A DNA stretch of 52,851 bases from an uncultured bacterium. GTDB lineage: Bacteria; Verrucomicrobiota; Kiritimatiellia; CAIKKV01; CAIJXV01. Shown one piece after another: positions 33,106 to 41,419 of this stretch (position 1 is its first letter; every line of letters starts with the position of its first letter). The notes under the pieces were generated by a model, which did not search any database, was not told the DNA's origin, and saw nothing but the letters and a program-made list of their open reading frames with translations. The position numbers and the translations under genes are program-made. The stretch spans positions 1 to 52,851 of the forward strand of contig CAIJXV010000002.1 in the NCBI GenBank assembly GCA_903824675.1, given 5' to 3'.

Positions 33106-34488
33106 ATGGCACGCATTCTAGTGGTCGATGATGAGGTTAGCATCGTCAGTGTCTTGGCGACCCTACTAAAGGCTGAAGGATATGATGTCGTCCCGATGCG
33201 GGACAGCCAAAAAGCCCTCGAATTACTCAAATCCGACACCTTTGACCTCATGCTTTCCGATATTCGCATGAGTCCGGTTGACGGCATGGAACTCCTACGG
33301 GTTGCCCGGGCCGAAAAACCCCAGATGGCCGTCATCATGCTCACCGCCTTCGGCACCGTCGAAACTGCGCTCGAAGCCCTTAAACTGGGGGCCTTCGATT
33401 ATGTCACCAAACCGTTCAAGGTCGACGAATTGCTGATCACCGTCCAGCGCGCACTCGAATACAAACGGGCCCTCACTGAAAATATCGATCTCAAGGCCCA
33501 GTTAGTCAGCAAATACCAGTTCGACAATATCGTGGCGGAAAGCACCGCCATGCGCAATCTGTGCGAAATGATCCGTCGGGTCGCACCCACCGATGCAACC
33601 GTCTTGATTTGTGGCGAGAGCGGGACCGGCAAGGAGATCGTCGCGAAGGCCATCCACACCCATAGCCGCCGCAAGGATAAGACATTTCTGGCTGTAAATT
33701 GCGCTGCCCTTCCGGAACCGCTCCTCGAATCGGAAATGTTTGGCCATACCAAGGGGGCATTCACCGGGGCGTCGGCCAACAAAGAAGGCCTTTTTGAAGC
33801 GGCCACCGGCGGCACCATCTTTCTCGACGAAATCGGCGCCATGCCCTTGAGCATCCAGAGCAAACTGCTCCGGGTCCTCCAGGAAAAAGAAGTCCGCCGC
33901 GTAGGGAGCAACGAAACCATCGCCGTGGATTGTCGCGTTCTCGCCGCCACCAACATCAAGCTCGAAACGCTTTTGACCGAGGGTAAATTTCGCGAGGATC
34001 TCTATTACCGGATCAGCGTCATCCCGATTGAAATCAAGCCCCTCCGTGAGCGAACCGACGATATCCTCCCGCTTATTCACCATTTTCTGCGCCTCGAAAC
34101 TCCCCAGGGACGCGACATCCCCACTCTCGCCCCGGAAGTGCGTGAATTACTCGAGCAGTACCCCTGGCCGGGCAATGTTCGGGAACTGGAAAACGCCATC
34201 AAGCACGCCCTGACCTTCGCCCACGACAACCGGATTACGCTGGATGTCCTTCCCCCGAAAATCATCAGCCATGTGTCTCTGGGCAAGTCTTCCATCCCCA
34301 CCCAGCCCGCGTCGGACGCGTTCATCGGCAAATCTCTCAAGGCTTTTCTACGTGAGAAAGAAAAAGAATTTCTATCGCAAGTGCTCAATAAAGCCCAGGG
34401 CGACAAGGAAAAAGCGGCCCAAATGCTCAAAATCAGCCTTGCAACCCTCTACCGTAAATTGCCCGAAGGCCAGCCCAAGCCCCAATAA
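33106..34488 (+). CDS. NtrC-family sigma-54-dependent response regulator
   Basis: A 460-residue regulator with a receiver domain (about 1-120; acidic pocket VVDDE, phosphoacceptor Asp52 in MLSDIRM), an AAA+ sigma-54 activation domain (Walker A GESGTGKE 170-177, the sigma-54-contact loop GAFTGA 217-222, Walker B TIFLDE) and a C-terminal Fis-type helix-turn-helix (DKEKAAQMLKISLATLYRKL, about 430-455). It should drive transcription from sigma-54 promoters when phosphorylated. No cognate histidine kinase is adjacent, and I see no clear -24/-12 promoter next to it. It sits near the ExeA/GspB genes, a location common for pilus or surface-structure regulators, but this link is inference. Confidence 0.95.
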   Translation: MARILVVDDEVSIVSVLATLLKAEGYDVVPMRDSQKALELLKSDTFDLMLSDIRMSPVDGMELLRVARAEKPQMAVIMLTAFGTVETALEALKLGAFDYVTKPFKVDELLITVQRALEYKRALTENIDLKAQLVSKYQFDNIVAESTAMRNLCEMIRRVAPTDATVLICGESGTGKEIVAKAIHTHSRRKDKTFLAVNCAALPEPLLESEMFGHTKGAFTGASANKEGLFEAATGGTIFLDEIGAMPLSIQSKLLRVLQEKEVRRVGSNETIAVDCRVLAATNIKLETLLTEGKFREDLYYRISVIPIEIKPLRERTDDILPLIHHFLRLETPQGRDIPTLAPEVRELLEQYPWPGNVRELENAIKHALTFAHDNRITLDVLPPKIISHVSLGKSSIPTQPASDAFIGKSLKAFLREKEKEFLSQVLNKAQGDKEKAAQMLKISLATLYRKLPEGQPKPQ

Positions 34489-34513
34489 TCCACTACCGCA
34501 GGGGCTGTCTCAT

Positions 34514-34804
34514 TCAATCCTGAGTGTGGTCTGAAAAATACCAACTTAACAGGTATAAAAGAACCACAACAACTCCAAAAATATAATACCCTATCAGGTA
34601 TGTCTGAAACAGCCCCTTGAATGATTCATTGAAAAAAACCCACCCCCACCGATAGGCATCCACATAGGCGATTATCAATCCTGCCCTATTCCATCGAAAG
34701 AGCAGGCAGAGGGTGATCACCACCAGTAAAATCATGACGTCCCAAGTCGGCAGAAGGATCGATGAGTGCTCAAAACCTTTTAAGAGTTCCATCGCCACGT
34801 CCAT
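34514..34804 (-). CDS. Small membrane protein, 96 residues
   Basis: A 96-residue protein with two or three hydrophobic segments (WDVMILLVVITLCLLF, GYYIFGVVVVLLYLLSWYF). A very good ribosome site, AAGGAGG, lies 5 bases before the ATG, and a promoter-like pair lies upstream (34869-34896). There is an aromatic-rich middle (YVDAYRWGWVFFNESF). I know no family for it. It stands alone between the regulator and the divergent ankyrin-MORN gene. Confidence 0.75.
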   Translation of the reverse strand: MDVAMELLKGFEHSSILLPTWDVMILLVVITLCLLFRWNRAGLIIAYVDAYRWGWVFFNESFKGLFQTYLIGYYIFGVVVVLLYLLSWYFSDHTQD

Positions 34805-34868
34805 TGTAACCTCCTTATATAACAGGGATTCCGCACTCAGGGATTTCCGTATCGCACCTTAATCTTTA

Positions 34869-34896
34869 ATATTACTCGATTTTGTTCGAAAGACAA
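34869..34896 (-). promoter_or_regulatory. Sigma-70-like promoter of the 96-residue membrane protein
   Basis: Read on the minus strand: TTGTCT (34896-34891), a 16-base spacer, TAATAT (34874-34869). It lies about 65 bases before the start at 34804. Confidence 0.55.
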
Positions 34897-34934
34897 ATTG
34901 ATATTTTCAAGATTATGGGGATCGCACGCGGGCA

Positions 34935-34940
34935 TATAAT
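34935..34940 (+). promoter_or_regulatory. TATAAT -10 box before the ankyrin-MORN gene
   Basis: A perfect TATAAT lies 59 bases before the start at 35000. No strong -35 is seen 16-18 bases upstream (only TTATGG-like), so the promoter may be weak or activator-dependent. Confidence 0.4.
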
Positions 34941-34999
34941 AACAGCTTGAATCCCCCCGCCCGGATCATTATGCTGAACGGTACTGGAGGCTATTCCCC

Positions 35000-36196
35000 A
35001 TGATCGACCATCGCATTCGTAAGCTTATTGTCACGTTCGTTTTTTTTGCCGCGTCCATTCTGCCGCTCATCGCGGACCCGATCCACGACGCCGCCCTGGC
35101 CAATGACACCCGAACCCTCCAGGCTCTGCTCAAAAAAGGCCCCCCGTCTCTGGTCAATCGCCCGAACCGGGAGGGTAAAACTCCTCTGCATTGCGCAGCC
35201 TTCTCGAATGCCACCGCCGCCGCCAAACTCTTGATCGCCGCCGGGGCCGATGTGAATGCCACAACCGAACTGGGGGCCACCCCTTTGCATGAAGCCGCCA
35301 ATAACAAAGCCGCCGGCACCGCCCGCCTCCTGATCCTCAACAAAGCACATATCAGCGATTCCACCGTCAACGGATTCACCCCTCTCCATTGGGCCGCCTA
35401 CAATAATATGCCCGACCTGATCGAACTCCTGATCGAACACGGCGCCCCGATCAATCCGGTCACCATCAACGGATTCACCCCTCTCCATTGGGCCGCTTTC
35501 AATGATTCCGATGATGCCATCACCATCCTGAAAAAACTCAAGGCCGATCTCTCCCTGAAAAACAGCAATCAAATGACCGCGCTCGACATCGCCCGGAGTC
35601 GTCAAAATGTAAAAGCCATCGCCCAATTGACACCCCCTCCGGGCCCGCTCCCAACCCCTCCGGTTCAACGACCGCCCCTCCCCCCACCACCTCCCGCTTC
35701 CGTCAATAACCGCTTACTGGCCAATAAGGCCCGTTATGACGGCGGCTGGCTCAATGGGAAACCTAACGGACAGGGCTCCCTGCATTTCCCCGACGGCCAA
35801 ACCTATCAGGGACAGTGGACAAACGGACTCCGTCAGGGCCAGGGCACCGAAACCTATCCTGACGGCGCCACCTATGATGGCCAGTGGATTGGCGACCAAC
35901 GGGAAGGGGTCGGCACGTACCGACTGGCGACGGGTGAAAAATTTGAAGGCCAATGGCATAAGAATCTCCGCCAGGGCGAAGGCACCTATACGTTCGCCGA
36001 CGGCAGCGCCATTCGAGGCCTCTGGAACCAAGACCGCCTCGTTCGGGGAACCGGCCGGTTCGTATTCACCGGCGGTGATATTTATGAAGGCGCATGGGCA
36101 AACGATGCCATGCACGGCGAAGGCATCTACACCCTTGCCAACGGGTCGCAAATCAAGGGACTCTGGGAATACAACCGACCGGCCACCGGCCGGTGA
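35000..36196 (+). CDS. Exported ankyrin-repeat and MORN-repeat protein
   Basis: A 398-residue protein with a signal peptide (MIDHRIRKLIVTFVFFAASI, cut near LIADP). Five ankyrin repeats follow (about 25-200; GKTPLHCAAFSN, ATPLHEAANN, NGFTPLHWAAYN, NGFTPLHWAAFN). Then comes a Pro-rich linker (about 210-235) and about seven MORN repeats (about 245-398; for example GKPNGQGSLHFPDG, YDGQWIGDQREGVG and YEGAWANDAMHGEG). Ankyrin repeats bind proteins; MORN repeats bind lipids or proteins. The combination on an exported protein suggests a periplasmic scaffold; function is unknown. Two adjacent ankyrin units share an exact 31-base stretch. GGAGG precedes the ATG. Confidence 0.88.
   Translation: MIDHRIRKLIVTFVFFAASILPLIADPIHDAALANDTRTLQALLKKGPPSLVNRPNREGKTPLHCAAFSNATAAAKLLIAAGADVNATTELGATPLHEAANNKAAGTARLLILNKAHISDSTVNGFTPLHWAAYNNMPDLIELLIEHGAPINPVTINGFTPLHWAAFNDSDDAITILKKLKADLSLKNSNQMTALDIARSRQNVKAIAQLTPPPGPLPTPPVQRPPLPPPPPASVNNRLLANKARYDGGWLNGKPNGQGSLHFPDGQTYQGQWTNGLRQGQGTETYPDGATYDGQWIGDQREGVGTYRLATGEKFEGQWHKNLRQGEGTYTFADGSAIRGLWNQDRLVRGTGRFVFTGGDIYEGAWANDAMHGEGIYTLANGSQIKGLWEYNRPATGR
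35367..35496 (+). repeat. Exact 31-base direct repeat inside the ankyrin region
   Basis: The 31 bases at 35367-35397 recur exactly at 35466-35496, an offset of 99 bases, which is one 33-residue ankyrin unit. Both encode NGFTPLHWAA. Identity at third codon positions points to recent duplication or gene conversion of a repeat unit. Confidence 0.85.
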
Positions 36197-36303
36197 TCCA
36201 TCAAACGGATCGATACCGATAAAGATCTAAAGACGTCTTTACGAATGTCCACGGCACCGGCAACCCCGTGGGTCTGACACCGTTCTTTAAAATCTAAAAA
36301 AGC

Positions 36304-36332
36304 ATGTCATTTCAGGCTAAAACAACTATAGT
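36304..36332 (+). promoter_or_regulatory. Candidate promoter of the DUF362 gene
   Basis: ATGTCA (36304-36309), a 17-base spacer, TATAGT (36327-36332). It lies 31 bases before the start at 36363. Just upstream (about 36268-36281) a GGGTCTGACACC stretch resembles the ends of REP-type elements. Confidence 0.45.
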
Positions 36333-36362
36333 CACCCGCCAATACGCATTAAGGACCTTACC

Positions 36363-37460
36363 ATGAAGACGTCAGTCCGGAATCCCGTGTATTTCGCCTC
36401 CGCCATTCCCGAACGGATGGATCGAAACCTGACCCTGCCGGCGCGTTTTATTCGCCTTCTGGAAAAAATGCCCATCCAGGACCGCATCCGCGGCCTCTCG
36501 GTGGTCGTCAAAATGCATCTCGGCGGGGGCCTGGGCTATTCCACCATCCACCCGCTCTTTGTCAAAATGCTGGTCGATCACCTCAAGGCCGGGAAACCCC
36601 GCCGGATCATCGTCAGCGACAGCAGTGTTGAAGGTTGTGCAGTGCGTGGCTACACCGAAGAAACAATCGGCGCCCCTCTCGTCGCCGCCCTGGGCCCCAA
36701 AGGCAAATCGCTGGTGCCCCGCAAAACCGGATGGGAACCCCTACCCGAGATCAAGCTCGGCAAGCCCCTGATTGATGCCGATGTCCTGATTAATTTCTCT
36801 CATGTCAAGGGACACGGCGATTGCGGTTTTGGCGGGGCGTGTAAAAATCTGGGCATGGGCTGTGTCCCGGCTGAAACCCGACGTGCCATCCATAAGCTGG
36901 AAGGCGATCTGAAATGGGATTCGAAACGCTGTATCCATTGCAATAAGTGCATCGAGGAATGCCCCACCCACGCGGCTAAATTCAATGACAAGGGCGACTT
37001 TGAAATTTTTTGGCACCATTGCAAAATGTGTCAGCATTGCGCCTTGATCTGCCCTCATAAAGCCATCCGTATCCGGAGCCGCCAATTCGACCTTTTCCAG
37101 GAGGGTCTGGCCCGTGTCGCCAAACAAGTCATCGCCGAATTCAAGCCCGGCCTCGTTTTTCATCTCAATGTCCTCACCCACATCACCCTCTTCTGCGATT
37201 GCTGGGGGTTGACCACGCCCGCCCTTGTACCGGATATCGGCATTTTCGGCGGCGAGGATATCGTCGCGGTCGAGGATGCCTCGCTCAAAGCCATTAAAAC
37301 CGAAAACTACATTCCCGGCTCGCTCACCCCGCCGTTCACCTTGGGCGCAGGCAAGCATCTTTTCGAAAAAATCCATTCCCGCGATCCCTATCGTCAGGTT
37401 CTGGCCTTGGAGCGACTCGGGGCCGGTTCACGCCGCTACCAGGTTTCTACGGTGGATTGA
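36363..37460 (+). CDS. DUF362 domain protein with 2x[4Fe-4S] ferredoxin
   Basis: A 365-residue protein. The N-terminal two thirds are the DUF362 domain (VVVKMHLGGGLGYSTIHP, RIIVSDSSVEGCAVRGYTE, DVLINFSHVKGHGDCGFGGACKNLGMG). A bacterial ferredoxin insert lies at about 190-240, with CIHCNKCIEECPTHAAKF and CKMCQHCALICPHKAIRI. DUF362/ferredoxin proteins are common in anaerobes; the physiological role is not established, although a redox or cofactor-binding role is usual. No signal peptide is seen. The gene has its own promoter-like box and is followed after 8 bases by the metallophosphoesterase. Confidence 0.9.
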   Translation: MKTSVRNPVYFASAIPERMDRNLTLPARFIRLLEKMPIQDRIRGLSVVVKMHLGGGLGYSTIHPLFVKMLVDHLKAGKPRRIIVSDSSVEGCAVRGYTEETIGAPLVAALGPKGKSLVPRKTGWEPLPEIKLGKPLIDADVLINFSHVKGHGDCGFGGACKNLGMGCVPAETRRAIHKLEGDLKWDSKRCIHCNKCIEECPTHAAKFNDKGDFEIFWHHCKMCQHCALICPHKAIRIRSRQFDLFQEGLARVAKQVIAEFKPGLVFHLNVLTHITLFCDCWGLTTPALVPDIGIFGGEDIVAVEDASLKAIKTENYIPGSLTPPFTLGAGKHLFEKIHSRDPYRQVLALERLGAGSRRYQVSTVD

Positions 37461-37468
37461 GGCAGATC

Positions 37469-38602
37469 ATGGCCATCTTCCTCTCCCTCTATTTTTTTAT
37501 TTATGGCGGAATGAACGCCTATTTCTTCTGGAAAATCAGAATAGCCTTCCGGCTCGGGCCCGTCGGATCAATCCTCCTGGCTGTCGGAGTCATCGGCTTG
37601 GTCCTGCTTCCGTTTTTGATCCGGCGCTTTGAACACCAGCATGCCCTGAGCGTCGCCCGGTGGGCGGGTTGGATCGGGTATTCCTGGATGGCTGTGGCGC
37701 TCTGGTTTTTTTCGGTGGGTCTGCTCCTCGATCTGGGCAATGGCGGGGGAAAACTTCTCCACCTGACGTTCGGATCACCCGCCTTCCACCTGTCGCCATT
37801 GACCACGGTTACCCTCAACCTCAGCTTGACCGCCATTCTCCTGATCGCCGGGTTGATTGAAAACTACCGGATCACGATCCGGCCCATCACCCTTGTGGCA
37901 CCGACCGATGCCCGCCCGCCCAAACCCCTGAGGATGCTGTTCATTTCGGATACCCATCTCGGTCTGCTGGAAACCGAACTTTACCTGCGGGACATCGAAC
38001 GCGCCGTGGCTGAAACCCGGCCAGACCTGATTCTTTCCGCGGGCGATCTCTTCGATGGACGCGGCGACCCGATGCCGGAAGTCGCGGCGCGGCTGGCACA
38101 ACTCGAAGCCCCCTGGGGCAAATTTTCCGTCCTTGGCAATCATGAATTTTACGCGGGACTCACCGACAGTCTCCGTTTTCACCAAGCGGCTGGATTTACC
38201 CTTTTGCGCGGGGAAACCCGAACTCTAGAAACCAACGGGTGGTCCCTGGTCCTCGCCGGAATCGATTTTCCGGCACAAGGGGTTTGGGGCCGCCCGACCG
38301 CGGTCAACGACCGGATTACCGAGCCCCGCCATCCAGGTTGTTATCAGATCCTCCTGAAACACCTGCCCGTACCGTCTACTCAGCTGGGATCCCATTATAA
38401 CCTGCAATTGTCAGGCCACACACACGGAGGCCAGATCATCCCCTTCAATTGGGTCGTCAAAGCCGTATATCCTTATCTTCAAGGTTTGTTTACGGTGGCC
38501 GACGGACGTGCACAATTTTATGTCAACCGCGGCACCGGCAGTTGGGGCCCCCCGATCCGCCTCGGCCCTGGCCGCGAAATCACACTCATTACCATCAAAT
38601 AA
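37469..38602 (+). CDS. Membrane-anchored metallophosphoesterase (YkuE-like)
   Basis: A 377-residue protein. Four hydrophobic helices occupy residues 1-145. A calcineurin-like phosphoesterase domain follows with all motifs: LFISDTHLG (D-x-H), SAGDLFDGRGD, VLGNHEFYAG, LLKHLPV and LSGHTHGGQIIPF. YkuE-type enzymes are membrane-bound phosphatases, and some act on lipid or nucleotide pyrophosphates. The start is ATG 37469 with GAGG upstream; a TTG at 37457 overlaps the DUF362 gene. The two genes probably share one transcript. Confidence 0.9.
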   Translation: MAIFLSLYFFIYGGMNAYFFWKIRIAFRLGPVGSILLAVGVIGLVLLPFLIRRFEHQHALSVARWAGWIGYSWMAVALWFFSVGLLLDLGNGGGKLLHLTFGSPAFHLSPLTTVTLNLSLTAILLIAGLIENYRITIRPITLVAPTDARPPKPLRMLFISDTHLGLLETELYLRDIERAVAETRPDLILSAGDLFDGRGDPMPEVAARLAQLEAPWGKFSVLGNHEFYAGLTDSLRFHQAAGFTLLRGETRTLETNGWSLVLAGIDFPAQGVWGRPTAVNDRITEPRHPGCYQILLKHLPVPSTQLGSHYNLQLSGHTHGGQIIPFNWVVKAVYPYLQGLFTVADGRAQFYVNRGTGSWGPPIRLGPGREITLITIK

Positions 38603-38618
38603 GAATGGAGAAAGACCC

Positions 38619-40700
38619 ATGACTAAAGCGTTTAATATCAATAATGGTGGAACCGTCTGGTCATTTGATTTTTTTGATAAAAATAAATTGCGCCTGCGAA
38701 CCGTGGCTCCCGTGGGCTCACGGCCGAACTCGACTCTTCCGCCCACCGTGGCCCTGCTTGAATTGGAGGTCGCCCTGCAATGCACCGGCGAAGACCGTAA
38801 TGCACACCATGGTTCCAAATTCATCGGCGGCACACCCGGCATGCGCTTGGAATTCGTAGCCCGGCGGGACGACAAGGTGCCCGGAGGTCGACGTATCGTG
38901 TTCGAGCATCAGGATCCGTTGCTGAAACTTCACGTCGAATCCGTCTACCATTTTTTCAACGGAATTCCCGCCGTGCGCCGCACCGTGAAAGTGCGGAATA
39001 ACGGAACCGCTCCGGTTGGCATTGAATATCTCGCATCAGGGCTGATGCATAATTTCGGCCGATTTGGACAGAATTCCATCGAATCCAAATTGCGCCTGCA
39101 TATTCCGCGCAACACCTGGGATGCCGAAGGCCAGTGGAAAAGGTTCACCCCGGCCGAAGCTGGATATGCGCTCACCGGCATGAGCGCCATCACCGCCAAT
39201 AATACCGGCAATTGGTCCACTTCGGCCTACCTACCTCTGGGCATGATCGAAAACACCGAGGCCGGCATCACCTGGTTCTGGCAGATTGAGCACAACGGCT
39301 CCTGGCATTGGGAAATCGGGAATGGGTGGGAGGACCTGTATCTTTATGCCGGAGGTCCGGATGAGGACCATCACCAAGCCTGGAAAAATCTGCAACCCGG
39401 CGAGTCGTACGAGACTGTCCCAGTGGCGATGGGGTGTGTCAAAGGCGGATTCGATGCCGCCACCGCCGCACTCACGGATTATCGTCGCGCCGCGTGTATC
39501 CGGCCTCATGCCGATAATCGCAATTGCCCGGTCATTTTTAATGACTACATGAATTGCCTGTTTGCCGATCCCACCACCGAAAAGGAACTGCCCTTGATCG
39601 ATGCCGCGGCCGCCGCCGGTTGCGAATACTATGTGATCGACGCGGGGTGGTACGCCGAAAGCAACGAAAACTGGTGGTCCACCGTCGGCCTTTGGCAGCC
39701 CTCGCAGACCCGTTTTGCGCCCGAAGGGATTACCGGTCTCCTCCGGCTGATCCGTGAAAAGGGAATGATCCCCGGGCTCTGGCTGGAAATTGAATCCGCC
39801 GGTGTCAACTCGCCGCTTAAAGATAAACCCGATGCCTGGTTTTTCACCCGTCATGGCCGGCGCATTGTGGATCACGGCCGATTCCAACTCGACTTCCGCA
39901 ACCCGGAAGTGCGGGCGCATGCGGACGAAGTGATTAACCGGGTCGTGGGTGAATATGGGGCCGGGTACATCAAAATGGACTACAACGTGTCCTTCCAGAT
40001 GGGAACCGGACGGGATGCCGACAGCTTCGGGCAGGGCCTTCTCGATCATAACCGAGCCTACCTGGCTTGGACGAGAGACGTTTTAACCCGCTATCCGGAT
40101 CTCGTGCTCGAGAACTGTGCCAGTGGCGGATGTCGCATGGATTACGCCATGCTGTCCCTGTACCAATTGCAATCCTCCAGCGACCAAACCGATTACCGCA
40201 AATACCCCGGCATCCTCGTTGGAGTTCTGGCGGGAGTACTCCCGGAGCAACTAGCCGTATGGGCCTATCCCAAGTCGGACGGGAATGCCCGGGAAGCTTC
40301 CTTCAACATGGTCAACGCCATGCTATGCCGCATCCATCAGAGTGGGCATCTGGCCAACCTACCAGCCGAAAGTCTCGCGCAAGTGAAAGAAGGGATTCGC
40401 GTCTATCGGGAGGTGGTCCGACGTCACATCCCCAAGAGTCATCCCTTTTTCCCCTTGGGAACACCGGATTTCACCGATTCAGACAGACCGGTTGCCGTTG
40501 GACTTAAAAACCCGAAAGCGCAATTTCTGGCGGTCTGGCGTCTGGCTGGGAATGGCACCGTATCGCTCCCCAACCCGGACGGCATTGCTTGGAAGCTGCT
40601 CTACCCGTGCGATTTGGGCATTCGAGTCCGTCAAACCTCCGGCAAGCTCCAGGTTAGATTCCCGGAAAAATACATGGGCGCAGTGTTGACAAATCGCTAA
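38619..40700 (+). CDS. GH36-type alpha-galactosidase
   Basis: A 693-residue glycoside hydrolase with the GH36 plan: an N-terminal beta-supersandwich (about 1-300), then a TIM barrel (about 310-620). Key sequences are YYVIDAGWYAESN, GLWLEIESAGVNS, the nucleophile region YIKMDYN (Asp454), ENCASGGCRMDY and the acid/base region SSDQTDY (Asp522). It should hydrolyse alpha-galactosides such as raffinose-type or galactomannan side chains. There is no signal peptide, so it acts in the cytosol on imported oligosaccharides. It starts at ATG 38619 (GGAG site), 16 bases after the metallophosphoesterase. Confidence 0.92.
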   Translation: MTKAFNINNGGTVWSFDFFDKNKLRLRTVAPVGSRPNSTLPPTVALLELEVALQCTGEDRNAHHGSKFIGGTPGMRLEFVARRDDKVPGGRRIVFEHQDPLLKLHVESVYHFFNGIPAVRRTVKVRNNGTAPVGIEYLASGLMHNFGRFGQNSIESKLRLHIPRNTWDAEGQWKRFTPAEAGYALTGMSAITANNTGNWSTSAYLPLGMIENTEAGITWFWQIEHNGSWHWEIGNGWEDLYLYAGGPDEDHHQAWKNLQPGESYETVPVAMGCVKGGFDAATAALTDYRRAACIRPHADNRNCPVIFNDYMNCLFADPTTEKELPLIDAAAAAGCEYYVIDAGWYAESNENWWSTVGLWQPSQTRFAPEGITGLLRLIREKGMIPGLWLEIESAGVNSPLKDKPDAWFFTRHGRRIVDHGRFQLDFRNPEVRAHADEVINRVVGEYGAGYIKMDYNVSFQMGTGRDADSFGQGLLDHNRAYLAWTRDVLTRYPDLVLENCASGGCRMDYAMLSLYQLQSSSDQTDYRKYPGILVGVLAGVLPEQLAVWAYPKSDGNAREASFNMVNAMLCRIHQSGHLANLPAESLAQVKEGIRVYREVVRRHIPKSHPFFPLGTPDFTDSDRPVAVGLKNPKAQFLAVWRLAGNGTVSLPNPDGIAWKLLYPCDLGIRVRQTSGKLQVRFPEKYMGAVLTNR

Positions 40701-40722
40701 CTCCACAGAAACCGTATCAAAC

Positions 40723-40751
40723 AAAAAGGGTCAGACATTTCTGTCTGACCC
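40723..40751 (-). terminator. Hairpin terminator for minus-strand transcripts
   Basis: GGGTCAGAC (40728-40736) pairs perfectly with GTCTGACCC (40743-40751), and on the minus strand the stem is followed by TTTTT (40727-40723). It lies 44 bases after the decayed gene at 40795-41357 and 22 bases after the GH36 stop. It would end transcription from the decayed gene. Its GGGTCAGAC palindrome also resembles REP-type repeats. Confidence 0.65.
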
Positions 40752-40794
40752 GTAGTTTCACCAACGACCAACCGTCGTTTCAGATTTCAAGGCA

Positions 40795-41357
40795 TTATTG
40801 CTGGGCGGGATATGGACCGGATACCGGCGGCTCGATTGGAAGTGGTGCCTGGTTCTGGTTTTGTCCCTGACCGCCGACTCGCCCGGCGGGCGCGGCGACC
40901 GCCATAAAAGCCGTTGCAACGTTCTGGGCGAGCATTGGGCCAATCGTCTCGCCGCCAAAGGTGACCCATGCGCATTGGACGGAGGAGGTCAGTCCCGATT
41001 GCTTGAAATCGTGAGGCTTTCACCGCACGCCGTCCCCAAGTCAAAAGCAAAAAGGGCTGCCTGTTCAGGGGATAGCCCGGTCAAGGCATAGCGAATTACT
41101 GCCGCAATCTGCTCCTGCCCCTGCCCTCGCGCATGCGAAGCATGACCCTTACCGTCATGTTCCGTCGCACTTTCAAAAACAATAACTTTGACCACTTGGG
41201 CCGCTTGCGCAGGAGTCGCATCGGCGATCGAGGCCTTGACGGCCGAAGGGGTTTTAGCCGCCTTTTAAATTTGTTCGGACGTGGGGGTCGCAAATTCAGC
41301 ACAGGTAATTCCGGTCAGGACAAAAACAACTCCAAGAGATATTCTTTCTCCTTGCAA
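40795..41357 (-). pseudogene. Decayed gene for a small secreted protein
   Basis: On the minus strand a reading frame starts near a TTG at 41357 with a signal-peptide-like segment (ISLGVVFVLTGITCAEFA). It hits TAA at 41265-41267, continues in frame for about 90 codons (KTPSAVKASIADATPAQAAQ, EQIAAVIRYALTGLSPEQA, AFDLGTACGESLTIS), hits TGA at 40989-40991, and continues in another frame from about 41001 (SGLTSSVQCAWVTFGGETIG, AQNVATAFMAVAAPAGRVG) to TAA at 40795. So one premature stop and one frameshift split a protein of about 185 residues. It is the only content of the 719-base stretch 40701-41419. Family is unknown. Confidence 0.6.
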
Positions 41358-41419
41358 ACACTTATTGCGTATTTCAATCTACACCCGCTTTACGCCACTT
41401 TTTCCCTGGAAGGAATGCT

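Noticed and set aside
34499-34618. AGGGGCTGT/ACAGCCCCT inverted repeat around the 96-residue membrane protein gene
   Set aside because: The arms are about 100 bases apart and one lies in the coding region; this can occur by chance.
40798-41091. A 97-codon plus-strand frame in the gap after GH36
   Set aside because: The minus strand gives a coherent though broken secreted protein with a terminator; the plus frame has no start signals and odd composition.
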